From G965216255 sp965216255 (GTDB taxonomy: Bacteria; Bacteroidota; Rhodothermia; Rhodothermales; Bin80), in contig OZ244148.1 of the NCBI GenBank assembly GCA_965216255.1, forward strand, positions 1,178,001 through 1,242,000: 64,000 bases of DNA, in the 5' to 3' direction. Below, piece after piece: positions 27,905 through 37,047 of the stretch. Made by a program: the position numbers and the translations under genes. Within the stretch, counting starts at the first letter, position 1. Each line of letters starts with the position of its first letter. The notes beneath the pieces are model-generated. The model had not been told where the DNA came from, did no database searches, and was given only the letters and a program-made list of their open reading frames with translations.

Positions 27905-30900
27905 ATGATTGCATTGCCAATCGTAGAGGACAGGTTGTGGCGCAGCCTGCCGCATTTGCGGCAAGACCCCGAGTTTGCAGAGCGGGCGCAGCATGAAGTT
28001 GCGCCGGCTCAAGAGCCTCCATCCCGGCGGCAGTTCCTGCAAGTGATGGGCGCATCCATGGCCCTTGCCGGGCTGACGGCCTGCCGCCGGCCTGTGCAGC
28101 ACGTCGTGCCCTTTGCCCGGCAGCCCGAAGAGACGATACCGGGCATTCCGCTCTTCTATGCCACCGCGATGCCGTTTCGCGGCGCGGTGCGCCCGCTGCT
28201 CGTAAAGAACAGTGACGGCCGGCCGACCAAGGTGGAAGGCAACCCGCAGCACCCGGCGGGCACGGGAACCACCGGCGTTTTTGAGCAAGCCTCCCTGCTG
28301 GGCCTCTACGATCCAGACCGATCGAAGATTATCCTGCACGGTGCGGAGCAGGCGACGTGGGATGAATTCGTTGAACTGTGTCGGCGCCTGGGCGACGGCT
28401 CGCAGCGCCTCGCGGTGCTGTCTGGCCCGACCTCTTCTCCTACCGTGCACGCGCTTCGCTCCCACCTCGCCGACCGCTTTGCCGACGTGCAGTGGGTCAC
28501 CTACCGTCCAGAGGGCGACCCGGCGGCTGTCCTCGGCCTGCATGCCGCATTCGGCCGAACCCTTCGTCCTGTGTACGATTTTTCCGGCGCCCAGGTTATC
28601 GTTAGCCTGGATGCCGACTTCCTTGGCCCAACGGCCCACGATTTCGCGCAGGCCACGCACTCCTTCGCCCGCGGCCGCAAGATCTCGTCACCGCTCGACG
28701 CTATAAGCCGCCTCTACGTGGCCGAAAGTACGTACAGTGTGACGGGAGGCATGGCCGATCATCGCAAGCGCATGCGAAGCGTGGACATGGCTGGGTTGGC
28801 CTCCGACCTTGCAGCGCGCTTGGGCGTGGGCTCCGGCTCGCCGGGAGCCTTTGCTTCTGATCCCTTCCTGGTCGCCGTCGCCGAGGATCTGGCGCTCGCC
28901 GGTTCCAGGGGGGTCGTTCTTGCCGGCGAATCGCAGCCGGCCGAAGTGCATGCCCTGTGCGCCGCCATTAACGCGGCCCTCGGCAGTATCGGCACGGTGG
29001 TGAAGCTATTGGCTATGGAAGAGGAGCCGCCGCTATCGCAGGCCAGAGCGCTCGCGGACCTGGCCGACGATATGCGCGCGGGCCGCGTGGACGCACTCGT
29101 CATGCTGGATGTCAATCCGGTCTACGACGCGCCCCCGGAGCTGAATTTTGGCGGGGCCCTCTCCCAGGTCGCGGAATCCATACACGTGGGACGCTATCGG
29201 GATGAAACGGCCCGAAGCTCCGCATGGCACCTGCCTGCCACCCACTACCTGGAATCCTGGGGCGACGGACGCGCCTATGACGGAACGCTATCCGTAATGC
29301 AGCCGCTGATTGCGCCGCTCTATGAAGATGCCCGGTCCGACATCGAGGTGCTGGGGCTTCTGGCCTCAGGCCGTGCACCATCGGCCTACGACCTGGTGCG
29401 CGATACCTGGAGGAGTGTGCTGGCGGGAGACTTTGAGGAGGCGTGGCGCAAGGCCCTGCATGACGGCTTTGCCCCCGGGACCGCCTTTGCCGAAGCGGTC
29501 CCGGAAGCGGCCGCTGCCGGCCCAGCCCTGGTGCCGACTTCATCCGATGCCATCGAGGTGGTTTTCCGGCTGGACCCCACGGTACTGGACGGCAGCTTTG
29601 CCAATAATGCCTGGTGCCAGGAACTGCCCGACCCGGTGACGAAGATTGTCTGGGACAACGTGGCCGTTATGAGCCCCAATACGGCAGAAGCTCTCGGCGT
29701 CGAGGCCCGCTATTCGAAAGGCCGCTATTATGTGGATATTGTTGCGCTCCAAAGGGGCGAGCACCGCGTCGAGCTGCCCGTTTGGATCCTGCCAGGACAT
29801 GCCGACGACTCCATTACGCTGACGATGGGCTACGGCCGCAGCATCGAAACCAAGCGTCCGGAGCGCCACACCCCCTTTTGGGATACCGACGACAAGACAG
29901 ATGTTTACGCCCGCGGCGCGCTTGCCAACGGCGTAGGCCAGAACGTGGCACTACTGCGGGACGGCGCCGCGCGCGCCATCGCCACAGACGTGCAAATCAC
30001 GCCGACGGGGCGCACCTACCGCATCATCACGACGCAGGATCACGGCGTTCTCGACATCGAGGCCCGTCCTCTGCTACGGCTCGGTACACTGGCCGAATAC
30101 CGCGACAATCCGACCTTCGCCCTCGAAAAGGAAGAGCCTACACCGGGCTCGGAAGAGAAGACGTCGTTTCAGCAGTACCCCACTTTGTGGGAAAACAAAC
30201 ACCCTGCAAAGGATGCCGCCATGCGCGATAGCAGCTACTATCGCAATCAGTGGGGCATGGTCATTGACCTCAACGCATGCACCGGGTGCGGCACCTGCAT
30301 CCTGGCCTGCCAGGCAGAAAACAATGTCCAGGTCGTGGGAAAGGCGGAGGTAGGCAATGGACGCGAGTTGCACTGGCTGCGCCTGGATCGCTACTTCGTC
30401 AGCCAGGACGGCACGCAGCTTCCGGACAATCCGCAGATGGTGCTGCAACCGGTGCCCTGCCAGCACTGCGAAAACGCGCCTTGCGAAGCGGTCTGCCCCG
30501 TGGCAGCAACGGTTCATTCTCCCGATGGCACCAACCAGATGATATACAACCGGTGTATCGGGACGCGCTACTGCGCCAACAACTGCCCTTACAAGGTGCG
30601 CAGATTCAATTTCTTCAACTGGTCCAAGACTATCCCGGAAACGGTGCAGATGGCGCAGAATCCGAATGTTACGGTGCGCTCGCGCGGCGTAATGGAGAAG
30701 TGCTCCTTCTGCGTACAGCGTATCCGTGGAGCACAGAAGCATGCGCAGCTCGAACACCGGGCGCTCGTGCGCGACGAGGTCAAAACAGCCTGCCAGCAGG
30801 CCTGCCCGGCGGAGGCCATCACGTTCGGCGACCTTAACGATTCGCAAAGCGGGGCGTCACGCCTGCGTGAGGATCCTCGCGCGTACACGATGCTGGCCGA

Positions 30901-30973
30901 GCTCAACGTTAAGCCCCGTGTATCGTACCTGGCTCGCGTGCGCAATCCGAATCCAGACGCGGAGCTTACCTGA
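27905..30973 (+). CDS. actB: Alternative complex III iron-sulfur/molybdopterin-like subunit ActB
   Basis: 1022 residues from ATG 27905; a longer frame into actA is an overlap artefact. A Tat-type motif SRRQFLQVMG lies at 40-49. Residues about 60-740 resemble molybdopterin oxidoreductases, which in ActB bind no cofactor. The last 250 residues are a four-cluster ferredoxin domain: CTGCGTCILAC, CQHCENAPCEAVCP, CIGTRYCANNCPY, CSFCVQRI and CQQACPAEA. It is the peripheral electron-transfer subunit that pairs with the NrfD-like membrane subunits ActC and ActF. Followed 26 bp later by actC. Confidence 0.95.
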   Translation: MIALPIVEDRLWRSLPHLRQDPEFAERAQHEVAPAQEPPSRRQFLQVMGASMALAGLTACRRPVQHVVPFARQPEETIPGIPLFYATAMPFRGAVRPLLVKNSDGRPTKVEGNPQHPAGTGTTGVFEQASLLGLYDPDRSKIILHGAEQATWDEFVELCRRLGDGSQRLAVLSGPTSSPTVHALRSHLADRFADVQWVTYRPEGDPAAVLGLHAAFGRTLRPVYDFSGAQVIVSLDADFLGPTAHDFAQATHSFARGRKISSPLDAISRLYVAESTYSVTGGMADHRKRMRSVDMAGLASDLAARLGVGSGSPGAFASDPFLVAVAEDLALAGSRGVVLAGESQPAEVHALCAAINAALGSIGTVVKLLAMEEEPPLSQARALADLADDMRAGRVDALVMLDVNPVYDAPPELNFGGALSQVAESIHVGRYRDETARSSAWHLPATHYLESWGDGRAYDGTLSVMQPLIAPLYEDARSDIEVLGLLASGRAPSAYDLVRDTWRSVLAGDFEEAWRKALHDGFAPGTAFAEAVPEAAAAGPALVPTSSDAIEVVFRLDPTVLDGSFANNAWCQELPDPVTKIVWDNVAVMSPNTAEALGVEARYSKGRYYVDIVALQRGEHRVELPVWILPGHADDSITLTMGYGRSIETKRPERHTPFWDTDDKTDVYARGALANGVGQNVALLRDGAARAIATDVQITPTGRTYRIITTQDHGVLDIEARPLLRLGTLAEYRDNPTFALEKEEPTPGSEEKTSFQQYPTLWENKHPAKDAAMRDSSYYRNQWGMVIDLNACTGCGTCILACQAENNVQVVGKAEVGNGRELHWLRLDRYFVSQDGTQLPDNPQMVLQPVPCQHCENAPCEAVCPVAATVHSPDGTNQMIYNRCIGTRYCANNCPYKVRRFNFFNWSKTIPETVQMAQNPNVTVRSRGVMEKCSFCVQRIRGAQKHAQLEHRALVRDEVKTACQQACPAEAITFGDLNDSQSGASRLREDPRAYTMLAELNVKPRVSYLARVRNPNPDAELT

Positions 30974-30999
30974 ACCCACGTACCAAGTAGAGACTGCCC

Positions 31000-32391
31000 G
31001 TGGCTACGGCGCAAAAAGGCACAAATCTGACAAGGCCGCTCGTAACCGGCAACCTGGGTTTTCACGATATAACCCAGCTGGTTTCCTACCATACGGAGAA
31101 GCGACCACCGGCAATGTGGTACATGGTGTTCGCGGTGTCTTCGACACTGCTCATCATGCTTTTGGCCATGGTCGCCTACCTGTTCTGGAACGGCATAGGC
31201 GTCTGGGGCAACAACAATCCGGTAGGCTGGGGCTGGCCCATCGTCAATTTCGTGTTCTGGGTCGGTATCGGCCACGCGGGCACGCTCATCTCGGCCATCC
31301 TCTTCCTGTTCCGGCAGCAGTGGCGCACGGCCATCAACCGCTCCGCGGAGGCGATGACACTCTTCGCCGTCATCTGCGCCCTCCTCTTCCCTACCATCCA
31401 CGTCGGGCGTGTATGGGTGATTTACTGGACACTTCCCGTACCGAACCAGATGGAGATGTGGCCGCAGTTCAAGAGCCCCTTGCTGTGGGATGTCTTTGCG
31501 GTGAGCGTCTACTTCACGGTCTCCCTCATATTCTGGTATGTGGGCATGATTCCTGATCTGGGCACGCTAAGGGACCGGGCCCGTACCCCGCTGCGCCGGC
31601 GCCTCATGGCATTCTTTGCCCTGGGATGGACGGGCGCCAACCGCCACTGGCGCAATTACGAGAAAGCCTACCTGCTGCTGGCGGCACTGGCAACGCCCCT
31701 GGTGCTCTCGGTCCATTCCGTCGTATCGTTCGACTTCGCGGTCTCCATTGTCCCGGGGTGGCATACCACCATCTTCCCCCCGTACTTCGTGGCCGGAGCC
31801 ATCTTCTCCGGCTTCGCCATGGTGATGACGCTGCTCATCGTAGCGCGCAGCATATACGGTATCCGGAATATCATTACGTTGGATCACCTCGAGAAGATGG
31901 CGATCATTATTCTGCTTACCGGGACGATGGTGGGCTTTGCCTACATCACGGAGTTCTTCATAGCCTGGTATTCGCAGGTGGAGTACGAGCAGTACGCCTT
32001 CCTGAACCGGTCCACGGGGCCGTATGCCTGGGCGTATTGGATCATGATGTCCTGCAACCTCCTCTTCCCCCAGTTTTTCTGGATAAAGCGGCTGCGCCGC
32101 AGCATTCCGTTCCTTTTCGTTACCTCGATCATCGTCAACATCGGCATGTGGTTCGAGCGGTTCGTCATCACGGTAACGAGCCTGCACCGGGACTTCTTGC
32201 CCTCGAGCTGGGATTACTTCAATCCCACCATTGTCGACATATTGACGCTGGCGGGATCTTTCGGGCTGTTTCTTACCCTCTTCCTGCTTTTCTTACGATT
32301 CTTGCCGATGGTCGCCATGGCGGAAGTGAAGCTGGTGCTCCCGGAATCCGATCCGCATTTCTACGAAAACGGCCACGCTAAACCGCAATGA
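31000..32391 (+). CDS. actC: Alternative complex III NrfD-like membrane subunit ActC
   Basis: 463 residues with about ten transmembrane helices, NrfD/PsrC family. Start GTG 31000. The segment LVSYHTEKRPPAMWYMVF and the HAGTLISAILFLFRQQWR helix are typical of ActC. A quinol site lies between the first helices, and the subunit couples quinol oxidation to the ActB clusters. Many conserved residues sit on the periplasmic side (FYITEFFIAWYSQVEYEQ-like segment near 315-330). Its stop overlaps the actD start as ATGA, implying translational coupling. Confidence 0.95.
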   Translation: MATAQKGTNLTRPLVTGNLGFHDITQLVSYHTEKRPPAMWYMVFAVSSTLLIMLLAMVAYLFWNGIGVWGNNNPVGWGWPIVNFVFWVGIGHAGTLISAILFLFRQQWRTAINRSAEAMTLFAVICALLFPTIHVGRVWVIYWTLPVPNQMEMWPQFKSPLLWDVFAVSVYFTVSLIFWYVGMIPDLGTLRDRARTPLRRRLMAFFALGWTGANRHWRNYEKAYLLLAALATPLVLSVHSVVSFDFAVSIVPGWHTTIFPPYFVAGAIFSGFAMVMTLLIVARSIYGIRNIITLDHLEKMAIIILLTGTMVGFAYITEFFIAWYSQVEYEQYAFLNRSTGPYAWAYWIMMSCNLLFPQFFWIKRLRRSIPFLFVTSIIVNIGMWFERFVITVTSLHRDFLPSSWDYFNPTIVDILTLAGSFGLFLTLFLLFLRFLPMVAMAEVKLVLPESDPHFYENGHAKPQ

Positions 32392-32999
32392 CCCTGCTCC
32401 AGGACATCAAGGTCTCCATGGGGATCTACGAAGCCCGTGAGGACTCCGTATATGGAATCCTTGCGGAGTTCTCCGATCCGGGTAGCCTGCTGTCGGCAGC
32501 CCGGGCTGTTCGCAAGTCAGGTTACCGCCAATTTGATACGCACACGCCCTTCCCAATACACGGTATGGACCGGGCCATGGGACTGGGCAACTCCAAGGTC
32601 GGCTATTTCGCGCTAGTGGGCGGTGTCCTGGGCCTCGGTCTGGCCACGTGGCTGCAGTGGTGGACTTCAGCCGTAGACTATCCCATCAATATCAGCGGAA
32701 AACCATTTTTTGCCATCGAGCCGTCCATCCCCATCATGTTCGAGCTGACCGTTCTTTTCTCCGCCATGTTTGCGGTAGGAGGCATGCTGGTGCTAAACGG
32801 GCTCCCGAGACCATACAACCCGCTATTCTATTCGCGGCATTTTGAGCGGGCCTCCGACGACGCTTTCTTCCTGCATGTGGCCGCCAGCGACCCGTCGTTC
32901 GAAGCGGAAGCCACCGAGGGGCTCTTGCGGCAGCTGGGTGCGCTACGCGTGGAAATGATCCATGACAGGGGGTATTCCGAACTGCACGAGGCGCCCTGA
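32388..32999 (+). CDS. actD: Alternative complex III DUF3341 subunit ActD
   Basis: 203 residues, DUF3341. The soluble N-terminus starts with YGILAEFSDPGSLLSAARAVRKSGYRQFDTHTPFPIHG-type sequence, followed by two membrane helices (about 63-85 and 115-140). ActD is an integral accessory subunit that contacts ActC and ActF and carries no cofactor. The start overlaps the actC stop by 4 bp; actE begins 13 bp after its stop. Confidence 0.95.
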   Translation: MTLLQDIKVSMGIYEAREDSVYGILAEFSDPGSLLSAARAVRKSGYRQFDTHTPFPIHGMDRAMGLGNSKVGYFALVGGVLGLGLATWLQWWTSAVDYPINISGKPFFAIEPSIPIMFELTVLFSAMFAVGGMLVLNGLPRPYNPLFYSRHFERASDDAFFLHVAASDPSFEAEATEGLLRQLGALRVEMIHDRGYSELHEAP

Positions 33000-33012
33000 T
33001 GCGCCGCCTCTT

Positions 33013-33612
33013 ATGATGCGAACGTCGCTACTTTTTTTGGTTTGCGGCCTTGTGGCCTGCCGCGGCAGCATTTCGGAGCAGCCGCCCATCCATATCAATC
33101 CCAATATGGATGATATGGAGCGATACGAGGCGCAGGAAGAAAGCGCTTTCTTTGCCGATGGCCGCGCCATGCGGGCACCGGTGCCCGGCACGGTGGCGCG
33201 TGGCATGCTGCGTGACGATACGGCCTTTTATGTGGGGCGTGACGCCGCGGGCGCCTACGTGGCCCGGATGCCGCTACCCTACACAAAAGCATTCGCCGAA
33301 CGGGGACGCACCCGCTACGACATATTCTGCGGCGTTTGCCACGGCAAAGCGGGCGACGGCCAGGGCATCGTCATGACAGGTGGTTACGGCTTTGCGCCCA
33401 TCGGCTATCACACAGACCGGCTGCGCGCAATTGAGGATGGCTATCTGTACGACGTCATAGCGCACGGCATTCGTACCATGCCCGCGTACGGGCCGCAGAT
33501 CCCCGTAGCAGACCGCTGGGCGATCGTGGCGTATATCCGGGCCATGCAGCGCAGCCAGCATGCCCTTGAAGCGGACGTCCCGCGTGACATCGTATCTACC
33601 CTAAGACCCTAG
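33013..33612 (+). CDS. actE: Alternative complex III monohaem cytochrome c lipoprotein ActE
   Basis: 199 residues from the ATG at 33013, chosen because MMRTSLLFLVCGLVAC is a lipoprotein signal (LVAC, Cys16); a longer frame starting inside actD lacks it. One haem c site CGVCH at 106-110, with a candidate axial Met in the TMPAYG motif near 160. It accepts electrons from ActA and passes them to the downstream caa3 oxidase or a mobile carrier. Stop and next start are 10 bp apart. Confidence 0.93.
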   Translation: MMRTSLLFLVCGLVACRGSISEQPPIHINPNMDDMERYEAQEESAFFADGRAMRAPVPGTVARGMLRDDTAFYVGRDAAGAYVARMPLPYTKAFAERGRTRYDIFCGVCHGKAGDGQGIVMTGGYGFAPIGYHTDRLRAIEDGYLYDVIAHGIRTMPAYGPQIPVADRWAIVAYIRAMQRSQHALEADVPRDIVSTLRP

Positions 33613-33622
33613 GCAGTCCCGC

Positions 33623-34906
33623 ATGGCTAGCTCGCTAAAACGGAGTTCCGTACGGCTCTGGCTCCTGGACACGTGGGAGTCCACCGCCGACCGTGCGGCG
33701 CCAGGTTACCGGTATTCCGGTGGCCGGCTATCGTACCTCGTGCCCATCCTTTTGGGCGTGGCGCTCTTGGCGGTCAGCATATCGATGGGCTCCAGCGAAG
33801 ATTTCCGCGAGCAATTCTACTTTTCCTACCTCGTTGGCTGGACCTTCTGCCTGTCGCTGGCGATAGGTGGCCTGTTCGTGGTGCTGATAAAACATCTGAC
33901 CAGGGCTTCATGGGTTACTGTCCTGCGCCGCATACCCGAGGCGCTCGCAGCCTCTTTCCCGCTGCTTGCCGTGCTGGCCATTCCCGTTTTGATGGGGCTG
34001 TTCGATACCCACCATGGCCCGTACCATCACTGGACGACGCCCGGGATAGCCGACCCTGCCGGTGCCCATTTTGACGAAATCCTGGCCGGAAAGGTATCCT
34101 ATCTCAACATCCCGTTCTTCGTGGTCCGGATGATCGCCTATTTCGCCATCTGGACTGTGATCTCCGGCAAGCTATATGCCCTGAGCCTGCGGCAGGACCT
34201 GACAGACGATCCTGAAATCCCCGCCCAGCAACGGCGCGTCAGCGCGTGGGGCCTGCCCCTTCTGGGCGTCACCACGGCCTTCGCGAGCTATGATTTTCTC
34301 ATGTCGCTCGACCCGCACTGGTTCTCCACGATCTTCGGCGTCTATTTCTTCAGCGGTGCCTTCATGTCTGCATTCTGCGTCATGGCGCTCGCGGCCATCG
34401 GGCTGCAGCGCGGTGGCATGCTGGATGGCGCCGTCACGAAAGAGCATTACCACGATCTGGGCAAGCTCATGTTCGGATTCGTGGTCTTTTGGGCCTACAT
34501 TGCCTACTGCCAGTACATGCTATACTGGTACGGCGGCATCCCGGAGGAGACCATCTGGTTCAGGCACCGGATGGAGCATGGCTGGCAGACGCACAGCGCG
34601 ATACTTCTGATCATGCATTTCGTGCTGCCGTTTGTCCTTCTGCTACCGCGCTTCGTCAAACGGTCCATGACACTGTTGGGAATCATGGCCGTTTGGCTTC
34701 TGGCAATGCAATGGTTCGATCACCACTGGCTGGCCATGCCGGTGTTGCACCAGGAACATGCGACCATACACTGGCTTGACATTACCTGTTGGATTGGGCT
34801 GTGCGGAATATTTTTGGGCTGTTTTGCCTGGCGGCTCAGCCGCCATCCGCTGGTGCCCCAGCACGACCCGCTCCTCGGCAGGTCGCTGGCCTTCGAAAAC
34901 ACATGA
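33623..34906 (+). CDS. actF: Alternative complex III second NrfD-like membrane subunit ActF
   Basis: 427 residues with about ten predicted membrane helices, second NrfD-like subunit. Motifs include GPYHHWTTPG and an ASYDFLMSLDPHWFSTIFGVYFF-like helix pair, plus GKLMFGFVVFWAYIAYCQYML-type sequence. ActF forms a pseudo-symmetric pair with ActC and may help in proton translocation. It sits 10 bp after actE and 10 bp before the small membrane gene. Confidence 0.95.
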   Translation: MASSLKRSSVRLWLLDTWESTADRAAPGYRYSGGRLSYLVPILLGVALLAVSISMGSSEDFREQFYFSYLVGWTFCLSLAIGGLFVVLIKHLTRASWVTVLRRIPEALAASFPLLAVLAIPVLMGLFDTHHGPYHHWTTPGIADPAGAHFDEILAGKVSYLNIPFFVVRMIAYFAIWTVISGKLYALSLRQDLTDDPEIPAQQRRVSAWGLPLLGVTTAFASYDFLMSLDPHWFSTIFGVYFFSGAFMSAFCVMALAAIGLQRGGMLDGAVTKEHYHDLGKLMFGFVVFWAYIAYCQYMLYWYGGIPEETIWFRHRMEHGWQTHSAILLIMHFVLPFVLLLPRFVKRSMTLLGIMAVWLLAMQWFDHHWLAMPVLHQEHATIHWLDITCWIGLCGIFLGCFAWRLSRHPLVPQHDPLLGRSLAFENT

Positions 34907-34916
34907 TCGTACGCCG

Positions 34917-35288
34917 ATGAAGACGGATACCGGTGGGCCGCAGTTTGCGGACGAGCACGAGCTTCTGGTACAGCGGGAAGGCATTGAGGCAGGCCCGATC
35001 ATGGCCTTTATCATCAGCCTGGTCACCCTCCTTGTGGCGCTGGTATGGGGTGCCACGCTCTGGTTTCGGGCTTCGGTCGATGAAGTGCACCAGGAAGTCG
35101 CGGCTAGCGCCGTCTATCCTGAATTGCAGCGTGTCAACATCGCGTCACAAGAGCGAACGGAACACTACGCCGCGCTGGGGGATGGATGGTACCAGATTCC
35201 GTTAGAGCGTGCCATAGATTTACTGGCGAGCGAATACGTCGACGACCATTCCCTTACGAACGAAATTCAGCTACGGCCGGCGGATTAG
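34917..35288 (+). CDS. Small single-span membrane protein between actF and SCO1
   Basis: 123 residues. A polar N-terminus of about 28 residues, one membrane helix (about 27-49, IMAFIISLVTLLVALVWGA), and a periplasmic tail with a conserved YPELQRV and WYQIPLERAIDLLASEY. Proteins of this shape are found at the act/cox junction in related genomes, possibly a small alternative complex III subunit (ActG-like) or an oxidase assembly factor. Symbol left blank because the assignment rests on position. The SCO1 gene starts 7 bp after the stop. Confidence 0.75.
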   Translation: MKTDTGGPQFADEHELLVQREGIEAGPIMAFIISLVTLLVALVWGATLWFRASVDEVHQEVAASAVYPELQRVNIASQERTEHYAALGDGWYQIPLERAIDLLASEYVDDHSLTNEIQLRPAD

Positions 35289-35295
35289 CGCGCCT

Positions 35296-36105
35296 GTGGT
35301 AGCCGTGCTCGCGCTTCTTGCGGGCGCGGTGGCGGTGCACCCGGTTGCGGGGCAGGTGTCCGAGCAAGCCGTGCGCGCCTTTGAAGGGGTCGGCCTCGTT
35401 CCCCGGGTGGGGACATCGGTACCGGGTGAGGTGGCCTTTCTCAATGCCGAGGGCCGCGCCGTGACACTGGGGAGTCTGCTGGGCCGAGACAGGCCTATGG
35501 TCCTTACCTTTGCGTATCATACCTGTCCCATGCTTTGCAGCGCGCTCCTGGAGGGAGTTACCCGTGCCCTCTCGGATATACCCTGGACACCCGGCACAGA
35601 ATATGACCTCGTCACCGTGTCCATCAGCCCAGAAGACACGCCAGAGATTGCCAAACAACAAAGGATGCGCTACCTCGAGCGCCTCGGTAAGGCCGGTGCC
35701 ACCTGGCACTTCCTGACGGGAGATGAAGATGCCATCCGCCGTGTGACCCAGGCCGTAGGCTTTGAGTATACCTGGGTGGAAGCGCAACAGGAATACGCCC
35801 ATCCTGCCGCCGTAATCGTGCTTACCGGCTCTGGCATCGTGTCCCGGTATCTGCCGGATATCACACCGGCTGCCCGCGACCTGAGGGCAGCAATGGTAGA
35901 AGCCGGCAACAACCAGCTTGGCACGATGACAGACCGCATATTTCTCTACTGCTTCCAGTATGATCCCGCCTCCAACTCCTACGTGATGACCGCCACGACG
36001 GCCATGCGCGTGGCAGGGCTGCTTACCGCGCTCGTCGTTGTCCTTGGACTCTGCTTTCTGTGGCTGCGCGAATGGAGGGCAAGGCACATTACTCCGCAAG
36101 CCTGA
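35296..36105 (+). CDS. SCO1/SenC-family copper chaperone
   Basis: 269 residues. Signal peptide at the N-terminus (ALLAGAVAVHPVAGQ), a thioredoxin fold with the copper-binding CPMLC (Cys77, Cys81) in FAYHTCPMLC, and a C-terminal membrane helix (about 240-258) as anchor, which is less usual than the N-terminal anchor of classic SCO proteins. The protein delivers copper to the CuA centre of the downstream CoxB. GTG start at 35296. Located directly before coxB, 6 bp away, consistent with that role. Confidence 0.9.
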   Translation: MVAVLALLAGAVAVHPVAGQVSEQAVRAFEGVGLVPRVGTSVPGEVAFLNAEGRAVTLGSLLGRDRPMVLTFAYHTCPMLCSALLEGVTRALSDIPWTPGTEYDLVTVSISPEDTPEIAKQQRMRYLERLGKAGATWHFLTGDEDAIRRVTQAVGFEYTWVEAQQEYAHPAAVIVLTGSGIVSRYLPDITPAARDLRAAMVEAGNNQLGTMTDRIFLYCFQYDPASNSYVMTATTAMRVAGLLTALVVVLGLCFLWLREWRARHITPQA

Positions 36106-36111
36106 CACGCG

Positions 36112-37047
36112 ATGGAAGATCGGGGAACCTTGTGGTTACCGGAAGCGGCCTCGACTTTTGCCGGGGACGTGGATGCGCTTTTCTATTTCATTCTGCGGGT
36201 AAGCATCGTGCTATTCGTGGGCGTAGTGGGATCCATGGTATACTTCGCGATCCGCTATCGCAGGCGTAGCGATGCGGACCGGCCATTACCCTTCAAGGAG
36301 AGCAAATGGATCGAGGCCTCCTGGGTGATCGTGCCCACCATTCTGGTAGCCATCGTGTTCACGTGGGGATTCGAAGTCTTCATCCGGCTAGGCGTGGCCC
36401 CGCCCCACAGCTATGAAATCACCGTTCGAGCTTCCAAGTGGAGCTGGCTCTTCGAATACCCTAACGGCGCGCGCTCCAACACACTGCACGTGCCCGTTAG
36501 CCGGCCCGTCCGGCTCAGGATGAGCAGCAGCGATGTCGTCCACAGCCTCTTCGTGCCAGCATTTCGCATAAAGCAGGACGTATTGCCCAATCGCTATACG
36601 TTTGCCTGGTTCGAAGCCACGCGGCAGGATACGTTTCAGGTCCTGTGCACGGAATACTGCGGGCAGCAGCACTCGACCATGCTCTCCAGCGTCGTCGCCC
36701 AGTCCCAGGATGATTTTGAAGCCTGGCTACAGGCCGCCGTCATCGACGATTCCATGCCGCCGGCCGCAAGAGGCGAATTGCTATATACGCAACAGGGATG
36801 CTTTGCCTGCCACTCGCTGGATGGCACGCCGGGCAGCGGGCCGTCCCTGCAGGGGCTCCACCTGTCGGAGCGCCTCTTTACAGACGGAACGCGTGCTGTT
36901 GCCGACGAAAACTATCTCCGGGAGTCCATCATCAACCCTGTCGCCCAGGTTGTGCAAGGGTATGCTCCCGTCATGCCGGGCCAGTACGGGGCAACGCTGG
37001 CCGCCGAAGAGATCGATGCACTCATCGCTTTCATCCAGGAGCAATGA
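36112..37047 (+). CDS. coxB: Cytochrome c oxidase subunit II with fused haem c domain (caa3 type)
   Basis: 311 residues. Two membrane helices (about 22-48 and 70-92) precede the cupredoxin domain. CuA ligands are His144 (VVHSLF), Cys179, Cys183, His187 and Met190 (CTEYCGQQHSTM). A cytochrome c domain follows with CFACH at 230-234 and a likely Met ligand in APVMPG, which defines a caa3 oxidase that needs no separate cytochrome c. The stop overlaps the coxA start as ATGA. Confidence 0.95.
   Translation: MEDRGTLWLPEAASTFAGDVDALFYFILRVSIVLFVGVVGSMVYFAIRYRRRSDADRPLPFKESKWIEASWVIVPTILVAIVFTWGFEVFIRLGVAPPHSYEITVRASKWSWLFEYPNGARSNTLHVPVSRPVRLRMSSSDVVHSLFVPAFRIKQDVLPNRYTFAWFEATRQDTFQVLCTEYCGQQHSTMLSSVVAQSQDDFEAWLQAAVIDDSMPPAARGELLYTQQGCFACHSLDGTPGSGPSLQGLHLSERLFTDGTRAVADENYLRESIINPVAQVVQGYAPVMPGQYGATLAAEEIDALIAFIQEQ

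Noticed and set aside
27869..28660. 263-codon minus-strand frame in actB
   Set aside because: Shadow in a GC-rich gene; ActB motifs on the plus strand decide.
35254..36108. 284-codon minus-strand frame opposite SCO1
   Set aside because: Antisense shadow; the plus strand has the CPMLC copper site and fits the operon.
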